Positions 35,982 to 45,365 of a stretch of 64,000 nt of DNA are shown here, one piece after another. Position 1 is the first letter of the stretch. The number at the start of each line of letters is the position of its first letter. The position numbers and the translations under genes are program-made. Origin of the DNA: Acidovorax delafieldii (GTDB taxonomy: Bacteria; Pseudomonadota; Gammaproteobacteria; Burkholderiales; Burkholderiaceae_C); contig DFQQ01000018.1 of the NCBI GenBank assembly GCA_002377855.1, forward strand, positions 220,949 through 284,948, given 5' to 3'. Below the pieces are notes generated by a model. That model was given only the letters and a program-made list of their open reading frames with translations. It did not search any database and was not told the DNA's origin.

Positions 35982-38900
35982 ATGGTTTTCAGCGAAGACT
36001 CACGCGTCAAAATTCCGTGCATCCTGCATCTGGTGCGACTTGGCTACCACTATCTTTCATTGAAGAATGCCATTTGGGATGAAGAAACCAATATCTTCCC
36101 AGAGCAATTCAGCGAAGCCATTGCCCGCATCAACCCAGAACTAGGTGCAGATGACGTCTCCCGTCTGCTGGCCGACGTCAAGCTGCTTCTGGACAACGAA
36201 GATCTCGGTAAAGCCTTCTACGAAAGACTTACGGAACGCTCAGGTTCTCGACTGATCGATTTCGAAAATTTCGATAACAACAGCTTCCACGTTGTTACCG
36301 AGCTGACGTGCAAGAACGGTGACGATGAATTCCGGCCAGACATCACCTTGCTCATCAACGGCATGCCGCTGGCGTTCATTGAGGTCAAAAAGCCGAACAA
36401 CCGCGAAGGCGTGTTGGCAGAGCGCAGCCGCATCATCACGCGCAGCCGCAACCCCAAGTTCAGGCGGTTTATCAACATCACACAGTTGATGGTCTTCTCC
36501 AACAACATGGAGTACGAAGACGGTTCGCCACAACCCATTGAAGGAGCGTTCTATGCAAGCCCGTCATATGACTCGCCTGTCTTCAACTATTTTCGAGAAG
36601 ACCCCGAGGTCGAGACGCTGGACCTTGAGCAGCTATTAGCAGCCGAAGACGATGCCCTGGAAAACGAAGTGCTGGGCGATAACAATCTCAACGTCATCAA
36701 GCACAGCCCCGAGTTTCTGAGCAACAAGTCGCCAGACACGCCGACCAATCGCATCTGCACGTCGCTCTTCAGTCGCAGTCGCCTCGCTTTTTTGCTGCGT
36801 TTTGCGCTGGCCTATGTCCACGAAACAGACGGCGTGCAAAAGCACGTCATGCGTTATCCCCAGCTTTTTGCCACCAAGGCAATAGAGAAGAAGTTCGGCG
36901 CAGGCATCAAAAAGGGCATCATCTGGCACACCCAGGGCAGCGGTAAAACAGCCCTGGCCTACTACAACACCCGGTTTCTTACTGACTACTTCCAGTGCCG
37001 AGGCGTCATCCCGAAGTTCTACTTCATCGTTGACCGGCTTGACCTGGCCACGCAAGCGCAGCGTGAGTTTTCCTGCCGGGGGCTGCTAGTCCACACCATT
37101 GACAGCCGAGCCGACTTTGCTCGCGACATCAAAACCACACAGGTGCTGCACAACCACAGTGGCAAGCCTGAAATCACCGTGGTCAATATCCAGAAATTTC
37201 AGGACGACCCGGATGTGGTGCGCGCCGAGGATTACGACTTCAACATCCAGCGCGTCTATTTTTTGGATGAGGTGCACCGCAGCTACAACCCACAGGGCAG
37301 CTTTCTGGCCAACCTCAGCCAATCCGACCGCAACGCTATAAAGATCGGGCTCACAGGCACACCGCTGCTGGGCGACGACTACAACTCCCGAGCCCTGTTT
37401 GGTGACTACTTCCACAAGTACTACTACAACGCATCCATTGCCGACGGCTACACCCTTCGGCTGATCCGCGAAGAAATCGCCACCAACTACAAGCTGTCTT
37501 TGCAAGAGGCACTTGCCACAGTGCAGCTCAAGCAAGGCGATGTGGAGCGCAAACTGATCTACGCCCACCCCACGTTTGTCGAGCCGATGCTTGACTACAT
37601 CGTGCGTGACTTTGAAAAGAGCCGTAGCGCATTGGGCGACTCCAGCATCGGCGGCTTGGTGATCTGTGACAGCGCGGACCAAGCGAAAGAAATGTTCCGC
37701 ATCTTCACAGCGGTATATGCCGAACGCTCTTCTTCCGCAGCAGCAATAGCCCAAGACTCAGGGCAAGCCATATTTGCCCCCGCCACCACCGGCAGTTATG
37801 CGGAACGCACCCAACTTGCAAACCGAGTGAGAAGCGCCGCGCTGATCCTTCACGACGTGGGCACCAAAGACGAGCGCAAGGATTGGGTGGAAGACTTCAA
37901 GGCGGGCAAGATTGACCTGCTTTTTGTCTACAACATGCTGCTCACCGGCTTTGATGCCAAACGCCTAAAGAAGCTCTACCTTGGGCGTGTTATCAGAGCG
38001 CACAACCTGCTGCAAGCGCTCACGCGGGTCAACCGCACTTACAAAGATTTCCGCTACGGCTACGTGGTGGACTTTGCCGACATCCGCAAGGAATTCGACA
38101 AGACCAACAAAGACTACTTTGACGAATTGCAGTCCGAGCTGGGCAACGAAATCGAGCACTACTCCAACCTATTCAAGTCAGCCGAAGAGATCAGGCAAGA
38201 AATCGAAGCCATCAAAGATATCCTCTTTAGCTTCGACATTGAAAACGCTGAAGAATTTTCAAAGCAGCTCAATCAGATCCAAGATCGCACCACGGTGCTG
38301 GCGCTCAAAAAAGCGCTGGCTGATGCGCGCAGCCTCTACAACCTGATTCGCCTGCAGGGCGAATACGGGCTATTGCAGCAGCTAGATTTTCACAAGCTCA
38401 GCCAGCTCTACCGCGAAACCTGCAACCACCTGGATCTGCTCAACCTCAAAGAGGCCATCGAATCAGAAAACGACACCAGCAACTTGCTCAACATGGCGCT
38501 GGAGGATGTCATCTTCAAATTCGCCAAGATCAAGGAAGAAGAACTCGTCTTGGCCGACAAACTCAAAAACACCTTGCGCCAAACGCGTGAGGCCTTGGCC
38601 AGCAACTTTGACCCACAAGACCCCAAGTTCGTGACCCTGCGCGAAGAGCTGGAGCGGCTGTTCAAGAACAAAAAGCTCAGCGAAGTGAGCCAAGAAGACA
38701 TGACAGCCAACATCGGCGCGCTCAACGCCATTCACGACAAGGTGAAAGAGCTGAACCGCCAAAACAACCAGCTGCGCGCCAAATACCGTGGCGATGCCAA
38801 ATACACCCGCATCCACAAGCGCCTGCAAGAACGTGGCGGCTTCACGCAGACCGAGCGCAAGTTGTTTGAAGCGCTGGTCGGCGTCAAAGCAAAGGCTGAC

Positions 38901-39119
38901 GAACAGGTGCTGCAAAACACCCAACTGCTGAACAACGAAAGCTACTTTGATCGCTTGATGCAACCCATCGTGATTGGCGAGTTCTATACCCGCCAGCACA
39001 TCCCACTGACCCCCGATGCCACCCGCAGCATCAACCGCCTGGTGGTGGCGGAATACATGAATGAATTTTTTGCAGGCACCCGCACGGGCGGCGGCCACCC
39101 TGGAGCACAAGCTTGGTAA
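35982..39119 (+). CDS. hsdR: Type I restriction endonuclease subunit R (HsdR)
   Basis: A 1045-aa motor and nuclease subunit. The N-terminal PD-(D/E)XK nuclease is seen as RPDITLLING...FIEVKKPNN (Asp about 120, Glu/Lys about 134-136). SF2 helicase motifs follow: Walker A HTQGSGKT (about 316-323), DEVH in FLDEVHRS, TGTP, and the C-terminal helicase half with HNLLQALTRVNR. A long helical C-terminal region should contact the methylase. A GTG nine bases upstream is an alternative start. GC is visibly lower than in the neighbours upstream. The end overlaps hsdM by 7 bases. Confidence 0.95.
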   Translation: MVFSEDSRVKIPCILHLVRLGYHYLSLKNAIWDEETNIFPEQFSEAIARINPELGADDVSRLLADVKLLLDNEDLGKAFYERLTERSGSRLIDFENFDNNSFHVVTELTCKNGDDEFRPDITLLINGMPLAFIEVKKPNNREGVLAERSRIITRSRNPKFRRFINITQLMVFSNNMEYEDGSPQPIEGAFYASPSYDSPVFNYFREDPEVETLDLEQLLAAEDDALENEVLGDNNLNVIKHSPEFLSNKSPDTPTNRICTSLFSRSRLAFLLRFALAYVHETDGVQKHVMRYPQLFATKAIEKKFGAGIKKGIIWHTQGSGKTALAYYNTRFLTDYFQCRGVIPKFYFIVDRLDLATQAQREFSCRGLLVHTIDSRADFARDIKTTQVLHNHSGKPEITVVNIQKFQDDPDVVRAEDYDFNIQRVYFLDEVHRSYNPQGSFLANLSQSDRNAIKIGLTGTPLLGDDYNSRALFGDYFHKYYYNASIADGYTLRLIREEIATNYKLSLQEALATVQLKQGDVERKLIYAHPTFVEPMLDYIVRDFEKSRSALGDSSIGGLVICDSADQAKEMFRIFTAVYAERSSSAAAIAQDSGQAIFAPATTGSYAERTQLANRVRSAALILHDVGTKDERKDWVEDFKAGKIDLLFVYNMLLTGFDAKRLKKLYLGRVIRAHNLLQALTRVNRTYKDFRYGYVVDFADIRKEFDKTNKDYFDELQSELGNEIEHYSNLFKSAEEIRQEIEAIKDILFSFDIENAEEFSKQLNQIQDRTTVLALKKALADARSLYNLIRLQGEYGLLQQLDFHKLSQLYRETCNHLDLLNLKEAIESENDTSNLLNMALEDVIFKFAKIKEEELVLADKLKNTLRQTREALASNFDPQDPKFVTLREELERLFKNKKLSEVSQEDMTANIGALNAIHDKVKELNRQNNQLRAKYRGDAKYTRIHKRLQERGGFTQTERKLFEALVGVKAKADEQVLQNTQLLNNESYFDRLMQPIVIGEFYTRQHIPLTPDATRSINRLVVAEYMNEFFAGTRTGGGHPGAQAW

Positions 39120-40747
39120 CCCAACAATTTGAACAACGTACCCGCGAACTCATCGACAGCCTGAAAGCCATCTGCGCAGCCTATGGTCTGGGCAACGACG
39201 GCAATGAATTCAAGATCATCACCCAGGTCTTTCTCTACAAGTTTCTGAACGACAAGTTCGCCTTTGAGGCTAAGAGAATCAAGCCCGCACTGGCCAAAGC
39301 TGAAAGCTGGGAAGCCGCCATTGCCGCCCTGAGCGCCAATGACCTGGACATGCTGCAAATGCAAATGGGCCCCGACACCGCCCGGCTGAAGCCCGAGCAT
39401 TTCATAGCCTACCTGTTTGGCCACCAAAACGCGCCCGATTTTGCCAAACTGTTTGACGACACCTTGCACAACATTGCCGTGACCAACAACGACATCTTTG
39501 CCGTCAAAACCGACGGCGGCACAAAGATCACCTTGTTTGACCGGGTCAGCGAATTCATCACCGATACGTCCAAGCGCGACGCCTTTTGCCGCGCCATCAT
39601 CAACAAGCTGGGCGACTTCAGCTTTGAGCGCATCTTTAGCGAGAAGTACGACTTCTACGCCGCAATATTTGAATACCTCATTAAGGACTACAACAAAGAC
39701 AGCGGCGGCAAATACGCCGAGTACTACACCCCGCACGCCGTGGCCAAAATCATGGCAGCCATCCTCGTGCCTGAAGATGTGCGCGGCAAAGTCAGCAACG
39801 TGAGCTGCTACGACCCATCGGCGGGCTCCGGCACGCTGCTGATGAATATCGCCCACGCCATTGGCGAGCAGCGCTGCACCATCTACTCCCAGGACATATC
39901 GCTGAAGTCGGCCAGTTTGCTGCGCCTAAATCTGATCTTGAATAACCTGGTGCATTCCATCCCCAACGTGGTTCAAGGGGATACCATGCGTCACCCCTAT
40001 CACCGGGATGGCAAGGCACTCAAGAAGTTTGACTACATCGTCAGCAATCCACCGTTCAAACTGGATTTCTCGGATCACCGTAACGAGCTAGATTCCAAAG
40101 AGCACCAAGAACGCTTCTTTGCAGGGGTGCCAAAAATCCCGGCAAAGGAAAAAGAAAAGATGGCGATTTATTTGCTGTTCTTGCAGCACATCATTTATTC
40201 GCTCAAGCCTGGAGGCAAAGCAGCGGTCGTCGTGCCGACTGGCTTCATCACCGCACAGAGCGGCATCGACCGAGGCATTCGCCAGCACTTGGTAGACAAC
40301 AAAATGCTGGCGGGCGTGGTCTCCATGCCCAGCAATATCTTCGCCACCACCGGCACCAACGTCTCCATCCTGTTCATTGACGCAGCCAATATGGCCGATG
40401 TGGTGCTGATTGATGCCTCCAGCCTCGGCACCAAGGTCAAGGACGGCAAGAACCAGAAAACCTTGCTTTCAACGGAGGAAGAAGACCGCATCATCGCCAC
40501 CTTCAACCGCAAAGAGCCGGTGGAAGATTTCTCGGTGGTAGTCAGCTATGCCGATATCGCTGCCAAGAATTACAGCCTGAGTGCCGGGCAGTATTTCGAC
40601 GTGAAGATCGAATACAGCGACCTGACGCCGGCGCAGTTCGCTGAAAAGATGCAGGGCTTTACTGACAGGCTAGATGCGCTGTTCACCGAATCGGCGGGGC
40701 TGGAACACGAGATCAAGAAGCAGTTGGCGGGGTTGCGGCATGAGTAA
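39113..40747 (+). CDS. hsdM: Type I DNA adenine methyltransferase subunit (HsdM)
   Basis: A 544-aa N6-adenine methylase subunit. The N-terminal helical domain is followed by the SAM-binding motif YDPSAGSGTLLMNI and the catalytic motif DYIVSNPPF; YYTPHAVAKIM precedes the SAM site as usual. The start is TTG, overlapping the hsdR stop codon, with GGAG eight bases upstream; no ATG lies nearby. It would methylate the site chosen by HsdS and protect host DNA, and join HsdR for restriction. It overlaps hsdS by 8 bases. Confidence 0.95.
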   Translation: MVTQQFEQRTRELIDSLKAICAAYGLGNDGNEFKIITQVFLYKFLNDKFAFEAKRIKPALAKAESWEAAIAALSANDLDMLQMQMGPDTARLKPEHFIAYLFGHQNAPDFAKLFDDTLHNIAVTNNDIFAVKTDGGTKITLFDRVSEFITDTSKRDAFCRAIINKLGDFSFERIFSEKYDFYAAIFEYLIKDYNKDSGGKYAEYYTPHAVAKIMAAILVPEDVRGKVSNVSCYDPSAGSGTLLMNIAHAIGEQRCTIYSQDISLKSASLLRLNLILNNLVHSIPNVVQGDTMRHPYHRDGKALKKFDYIVSNPPFKLDFSDHRNELDSKEHQERFFAGVPKIPAKEKEKMAIYLLFLQHIIYSLKPGGKAAVVVPTGFITAQSGIDRGIRQHLVDNKMLAGVVSMPSNIFATTGTNVSILFIDAANMADVVLIDASSLGTKVKDGKNQKTLLSTEEEDRIIATFNRKEPVEDFSVVVSYADIAAKNYSLSAGQYFDVKIEYSDLTPAQFAEKMQGFTDRLDALFTESAGLEHEIKKQLAGLRHE

Positions 40748-41987
40748 ATGGCCGGTCTCATCGCTTCAAGGAAAGTTGCATATCAAACATGGGTATCCAT
40801 TCAAGAGTGAGTATTTCTCGGATGACGGCCACTACGTTGTCCTGACTCCGGGAAACTTCCATGAAGCTGGTGGATTCAAAAGACAGGCGGGAAAAGAGAA
40901 GTACTACCTCGGAGATATTCCTGAGGATTACCTGCACAGCAAAGGTGACTTGATTGTTGCAATGACGGAGCAATCTGCAGGATTGCTGGGTAGTTGTGCC
41001 TTTGTTCCTGAAGAAAACACGTATCTCCACAACCAGCGACTTGGATTGATTTCAACAGACCCAAAGGAGCTCAACAAATCCTTTGTCTATTACTTATTCC
41101 AGACGAAATCCGTCCGGGAACAAATTCGACTCACATCTACTGGTTCGAAAGTCAAACACACATCTCCCGATCGTCTTTACGCTGTTACTGCTCCGCTTCC
41201 AAAAGTGGATGAGCAAAAGAAAATCGCCGCTGTCCTTTCCGCTCTCGACGCCAAAATCGACTGCAACAACCGCATCAACGCGGAGCTGGAGGCGATGGCC
41301 AAGTCGTTGTACGACTACTGGTTTGTGCAGTTTGACTTTCCCGATGCGAACGGCAAACCCTACAAATCCTCCGGCGGCAAAATGGCCTACAACGCCACGC
41401 TGAAACGGGAGATTCCATTGGGATGGGGAGTATTAAAGCTAAGCGACTTGGTTGATCTGATTAAAGGCAATATTTCGCCTACTGATGTATCTAAAGACAC
41501 ACCATACGTCGGACTGGAACATATTGGACGAAGAAAAATTGCACTAACAGGTTGGGCCAGTTCTGATTTAGCGACCAGTGATAAGACCATTTTCAAGAAG
41601 AATGACATCCTTTTTGGGAAAATACGCCCATATTTCCACAAGGTGACAGTTGCACCTTTCGATGGAATCACATCAACTGACACCATAATTCTCCGACCGA
41701 AGAGAAAAAATTATTCCGGCCTCGCTTTGGAAACAGTTTTTGCTGACGATTTTATTGACGCGGCAACGCAATCATCCACAGGCTCCAAGATGCCCAGAGC
41801 TGACTGGAATGTTCTAAAAAACTATACGATTCCAGGGCCAACCACAGATTTACTCGATGTTTTCAATGCAGTTTATGAAAACGCAATTAAAAAAATCCAA
41901 CTGTCAGGACTTGAAAATAGGAAACTGGCTGAACTCCGCGACTGGCTCCTTCCCCTACTGATGAACGGCCAGGTCACGGTGGCCTGA
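40740..41987 (+). CDS. hsdS: Type I restriction specificity subunit (HsdS)
   Basis: A 415-aa DNA-recognition subunit with two target recognition domains (residues about 1-150 and 215-370), each followed by a conserved helical spacer: DEQKKIAAVLSALDAKIDCNNRIN in the middle (quoted in part) and ENRKLAELRDWLLPLLMNGQ at the end. TRDs are too variable to predict the DNA sequence. The TRD coding parts are clearly AT-richer than the central spacer, suggesting exchange of recognition domains. The start overlaps the hsdM stop. Confidence 0.94.
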   Translation: MSKWPVSSLQGKLHIKHGYPFKSEYFSDDGHYVVLTPGNFHEAGGFKRQAGKEKYYLGDIPEDYLHSKGDLIVAMTEQSAGLLGSCAFVPEENTYLHNQRLGLISTDPKELNKSFVYYLFQTKSVREQIRLTSTGSKVKHTSPDRLYAVTAPLPKVDEQKKIAAVLSALDAKIDCNNRINAELEAMAKSLYDYWFVQFDFPDANGKPYKSSGGKMAYNATLKREIPLGWGVLKLSDLVDLIKGNISPTDVSKDTPYVGLEHIGRRKIALTGWASSDLATSDKTIFKKNDILFGKIRPYFHKVTVAPFDGITSTDTIILRPKRKNYSGLALETVFADDFIDAATQSSTGSKMPRADWNVLKNYTIPGPTTDLLDVFNAVYENAIKKIQLSGLENRKLAELRDWLLPLLMNGQVTVA

Positions 41988-42000
41988 AGGACAACGCACC

Positions 42001-43038
42001 ATGAGCGATCAGCCCATTTCTCTTGTGCCCACGCCCGAAGGCTACGCCGACTGGCTGCTTGACCTGAAAACCCGCATCCACACGGCTCAACAGCGCGCGG
42101 CGCTGGCGGTCAACCGCGAGTTGGTGTTGCTCTACTGGCAGATCGGGCGCGACATTCTGGCGCGGCAGGCCAGCCAGGGCTGGGGAGCGAAGGTGATTGA
42201 ACGGCTGGCGCATGATCTGCGCACGGCGTTCCCCGAGATGAAGGGGTTTTCGCCGCGCAACCTCAAGTACATGCGCGCTTTTGCTGAGGCGTGGCCGGAT
42301 GATGAATTTGTGCAAGCGGTGCTTGCACAATTGCCCTGGTACCACCAGTTGGCGCTGCTGGACAAGCTCTCCACCCCCGAGGCCCGCCGCTGGTATGCGG
42401 CCCAAGCCATCCAGCACAACTGGTCACGCAATGTGTTGGTGATGCAGATCGAAACCCGCTTGCTGGAGCGCAGTGGCTCTGCCGTCACCAACTTCGAAGC
42501 GAGTTTGCCCAAGCCTCAGTCCGATTTGGCCCGCGAATCGCTGAAAGACCCTTACCGTTTCGACTTTCTGGGCTTGACCGACGAGGCGCAAGAGCGCGAG
42601 GTCGAACACGCCTTGGTAAAGCACGTGACCGAGTTCCTGCTAGAGCTGGGCGCAGGCTTTGCGTTCGTGGGTCGGCAGGTGATGCTGAATGTAGGCGGCG
42701 ATGAGTTTTTCATCGACCTGCTGTTCTACCACCTCAAACTGCGCTGCTATGTGGTGATCGAACTCAAGGGCGGCAAATTCAAGCCTGAGCATCTGGGGCA
42801 ACTGGGCTTCTACCTGACAGCGGTAGACATGCAGGTCAAGGCCGAGCAGGACAACCCGACCATTGGCCTGCTGCTGTGCAAGACCAAAAACAAGGTGGTG
42901 GCCGAATACGCGCTGCGTGACACGGCCCAGCCTATGGGGGTGGCGGAATACCAGCTCATCGAATCCCTGCCCGCGGCGCTGCAAACCAGCTTGCCCAGCA
43001 TCGAGCAGATTGAAAGCGAGCTGGGTGGCGTGGAATAG
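42001..43038 (+). CDS. DUF1016 (YhcG-type) PD-(D/E)XK nuclease-like protein
   Basis: A 345-aa protein of the DUF1016/YhcG family. The N-terminal domain (residues about 20-165) contains RELVLLYWQIGRDIL and GFSPRNLKYMRAFAE; the C-terminal domain (about 200-345) has the nuclease-like core FFIDLLFYH...CYVVIELKGGKFKPE with Asp and Glu-x-Lys in place. Family function is not settled; members are often found with type I restriction genes. Here it begins 13 bases after hsdS, so it is probably in the same operon. Its GC is closer to that of the host genes than hsdS is. Confidence 0.88.
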   Translation: MSDQPISLVPTPEGYADWLLDLKTRIHTAQQRAALAVNRELVLLYWQIGRDILARQASQGWGAKVIERLAHDLRTAFPEMKGFSPRNLKYMRAFAEAWPDDEFVQAVLAQLPWYHQLALLDKLSTPEARRWYAAQAIQHNWSRNVLVMQIETRLLERSGSAVTNFEASLPKPQSDLARESLKDPYRFDFLGLTDEAQEREVEHALVKHVTEFLLELGAGFAFVGRQVMLNVGGDEFFIDLLFYHLKLRCYVVIELKGGKFKPEHLGQLGFYLTAVDMQVKAEQDNPTIGLLLCKTKNKVVAEYALRDTAQPMGVAEYQLIESLPAALQTSLPSIEQIESELGGVE

Positions 43039-43068
43039 GTTGGTATCCACCTGCAGCCACTCACTCCT

Positions 43069-43116
43069 AAAAACATAGCTGCCTGCGCTTGATGGATAAG
43101 CGCTAGCGGCCCGTTT
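43069..43116 (+). repeat. Interspersed palindromic repeat, copy 9 (right border of the restriction island)
   Basis: Reads AAAAACATAGCTGCCTGCG, CTTGATGGATAAGCGCTAG and CGGCCCGTTT. It lies between the DUF1016 gene and purT, which converge, and may mark the end of inserted DNA. Confidence 0.8.
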
Positions 43117-43133
43117 CACTCAAATGCTCAACA

Positions 43134-44396
43134 TCAGGCCTGGCGGGGCTTGACCTTGCCAGCCGCCAGCTTGGCGTTGCTGCGCGCCGTCTCCACATCG
43201 GCCGCGCGCGCCAGGGCCACGCCCATGCGGCGCTTGGCAAAGCTCTCTGGCTTGCCGAACAGGCGCAGGTCGGTGCCGGGCACGCGCAGAGCTTCGTCCA
43301 CGCCGTCAAACACAATGCCTTGGGCTTCCATACCGCCATAGATCACAGCGCTGGCGCCGGGGTTGCGCAGGCTGGTGTCCACCGGCAGGCCCAGGATGGC
43401 GCGGGCGTGCAGCTCGAACTCGCTCTGGTGCTGGGTGCACAGGGTGACGAGGCCCGTATCGTGCGGGCGGGGGCTGACTTCGCTGAACCACACGTCTTGC
43501 CCCTTCACGAACAGTTCCACGCCGAACAGCCCCTGGCCGCCCAGGTTGTCGGTCACGGCCTTGGCGATCTGGCGCGACTTTTCAAGCGCAGCGGGGTGCA
43601 TGGGGTGGGGCTGCCAGCTTTCCACATAGTCGCCACTGACCTGCACATGGCCGATGGGGTCGCAAAAGCTGGTGACGATCTGGCCGTCGGCACCTGAATT
43701 CGGAGATGTGTCGCCTGCGGCGCCTGAATTCGGAGATGCGTCGCCTGCGGCGCCGCGTGAGCGCACCGTGAGCAGGGTGATCTCATAGTCAAAGTCGATG
43801 AAGCCTTCGACGATGACGCGGCCGTGGCTCACGCGGCCGCCGGCCATGGCGTAGTCCCATGCTTTTTGCACGTCGGCCGGGCCGTCGATCTTGCTCTGGC
43901 CCTTGCCGGAACTGCTCATCACGGGCTTGACGATGCAGGGGTAGCCGATCCCGGCATCAATGGCGGCTTGCAGTTCCTGCAGTGAATTGCAGAAACGGTA
44001 CGGGCTGGTGGGCAGGCCCAACGTCTCGGCAGCCAGCACGCGAATGCCTTCGCGGTCCATGGTCAAGCGCGCGGCGCGGGCGGTGGGGATCACGCGCACC
44101 ACACCGGCAGCTTCCAGCTCTTCGAGCATGGGCGTGGCGATGGCTTCGATCTCGGGCACCACCAGGTGGGGCCGTTCGGCCTCGATCAGGGCCCTGAGTT
44201 GCGCCGGGTCGCTCATGGTGATGGTGCGCGCGTGGTGCGCCACCTGCTGGCCGGGGGCGTTGTCGTAGCGGTCCACGGCGATGGTCTCCACGCCCAGGCG
44301 CTGCAGGGCGATCAGCACTTCCTTGCCCAGTTCGCCAGATCCCAGGAGCATGACTTTGGTGGCGTGGGGGGTCAGGGGCGTTCCGAGGGTGGTCAT
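43134..44396 (-). CDS. purT: Formate-dependent phosphoribosylglycinamide formyltransferase PurT
   Basis: A 420-aa ATP-grasp enzyme that formylates GAR with formate and ATP in purine synthesis, an alternative to PurN. Family marks are KVMLLGSGELGKEV, PEIEAIAT, KPVMSSSGKGQS, FGVELFVKGQDVWFSEVSPRPHDTG (quoted in part) and RLFGKPESFAKRRMGVALA. Between EITLLTVRSR and GQIVTSFCDPIGH there is an extra loop made of two near-identical 10-residue repeats (GAAGDASPNS, GAAGDTSPNS). The enzyme core is otherwise intact. The start giving MTTLGTPLT matches the family. Confidence 0.95.
   Translation of the reverse strand: MTTLGTPLTPHATKVMLLGSGELGKEVLIALQRLGVETIAVDRYDNAPGQQVAHHARTITMSDPAQLRALIEAERPHLVVPEIEAIATPMLEELEAAGVVRVIPTARAARLTMDREGIRVLAAETLGLPTSPYRFCNSLQELQAAIDAGIGYPCIVKPVMSSSGKGQSKIDGPADVQKAWDYAMAGGRVSHGRVIVEGFIDFDYEITLLTVRSRGAAGDASPNSGAAGDTSPNSGADGQIVTSFCDPIGHVQVSGDYVESWQPHPMHPAALEKSRQIAKAVTDNLGGQGLFGVELFVKGQDVWFSEVSPRPHDTGLVTLCTQHQSEFELHARAILGLPVDTSLRNPGASAVIYGGMEAQGIVFDGVDEALRVPGTDLRLFGKPESFAKRRMGVALARAADVETARSNAKLAAGKVKPRQA
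43693..43752. repeat. Two tandem 30-bp units inside purT
   Basis: Two units differing by one base, each beginning CCTGAATTCGGAGATG on the plus strand and ending CGCCTGCGGCG. They keep the purT frame and encode a 10-residue repeat in a loop absent from E. coli PurT as I recall its sequence. The length is a multiple of three, so copy changes would not break the gene. Confidence 0.85.
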
Positions 44397-44489
44397 GGGC
44401 GGGCTTTCCGGGAAAGAGGACGGAAGGAGTACAAATCGGCCGGAATTGTGCCTGCAGCGCGAAAACCGCGTGCACCGCACAATAGGCCC

Positions 44490-45365
44490 ATGCCCAGTAC
44501 CCCGACCACCCACACCGCTCTTCCCACACCCAGCGCTGCGGGGCCACGTCCGCCCGCCCCTGCCTCCGTCTGGCGCCCACCGGCGCTGTCGGCCCGCTGG
44601 TGGCCCGTTTTTTTGCGCAATCTGCTGGTGTGGCGCAAGCTGGCCATCCCCAGCCTGGTGGGCAATATTGCCGAGCCGCTGATGTGGCTGGTGGCCTTTG
44701 GCTACGGCATGGGTGCGCTGGTGGGGCAGGTGAGCGTGGGGGGCGCGGGCGATGCCACCAAGGTGCCCTACATCCTGTTCCTGGCTAGCGGTTCCATCTG
44801 CATGAGTGCGATGAACGCGGCCAGCTTTGAGGCGCTGTACTCGGCCTTCTCACGCATGCATGTGCAAAAGACGTGGGACGGCATCATGAATGCGCCCGTC
44901 ACGCTCGACGATGTGGTGCTGGCCGAGATGCTGTGGGCAGCGTTCAAGGCACTGTTCACCGTCACAGCCATCTTGGGTGTGATGCTGGCCCTGGGCATCA
45001 GCCACAGCCCCAAGCTGCTGGTGGCGTGGCCCGTGCTGCTGGGCGTGGGGATCATGTTTTCCAGCATCGCGCTCATCTTCAACGCGCTGGCCAAAGGGTA
45101 CGACTTCTTCACGTATTACTTCACCCTGGTGCTCACCCCCATGATGTTCTTGTCGGGCGTGTTCTTCCCGCGCGAGCAATTGCCCCCGGTGGTGCGCGCC
45201 ATCTCTGATTGGTTGCCGTTGACCAACGCGGTTGAGCTGGTGCGCCCGCTGTTCATGGACCAGTGGCCCGCGCACCCGCTGCGCCATGGCCTGGTGCTGG
45301 CGGGGACCACGGCGCTGGCCTTCTGGCTGGCGCTGGCGCTGACGCGGCGCAGGTTCCGGGGTTAG
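44490..45365 (+). CDS. ABC-2 type permease, NodJ type
   Basis: A 291-aa inner-membrane permease with six predicted helices after a Pro-rich N-terminal tail of about 35 residues. Family marks are FLRNLLVWRKLAIPSLVGNI, FEALYSAFSRM, TWDGIMNAPVTLDDVVLAE and FFPREQLPPVVR. NodJ-type permeases pair with NodI-type ATPases, and the window's only such ATPase lies upstream of the restriction island. purT is divergent, 93 bases away. The stop overlaps the convergent hypothetical gene by 4 bases. Confidence 0.9.
   Translation: MPSTPTTHTALPTPSAAGPRPPAPASVWRPPALSARWWPVFLRNLLVWRKLAIPSLVGNIAEPLMWLVAFGYGMGALVGQVSVGGAGDATKVPYILFLASGSICMSAMNAASFEALYSAFSRMHVQKTWDGIMNAPVTLDDVVLAEMLWAAFKALFTVTAILGVMLALGISHSPKLLVAWPVLLGVGIMFSSIALIFNALAKGYDFFTYYFTLVLTPMMFLSGVFFPREQLPPVVRAISDWLPLTNAVELVRPLFMDQWPAHPLRHGLVLAGTTALAFWLALALTRRRFRG

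Noticed and set aside
35820..43133. The restriction island as a mobile element with integrase
   Set aside because: No integrase, transposase, tRNA target or clear direct repeats at the borders were seen; only composition and context suggest transfer.
43693..43752. Possible CRISPR-like direct repeats in purT
   Set aside because: Only two units, directly adjacent without spacers and in frame with the gene.
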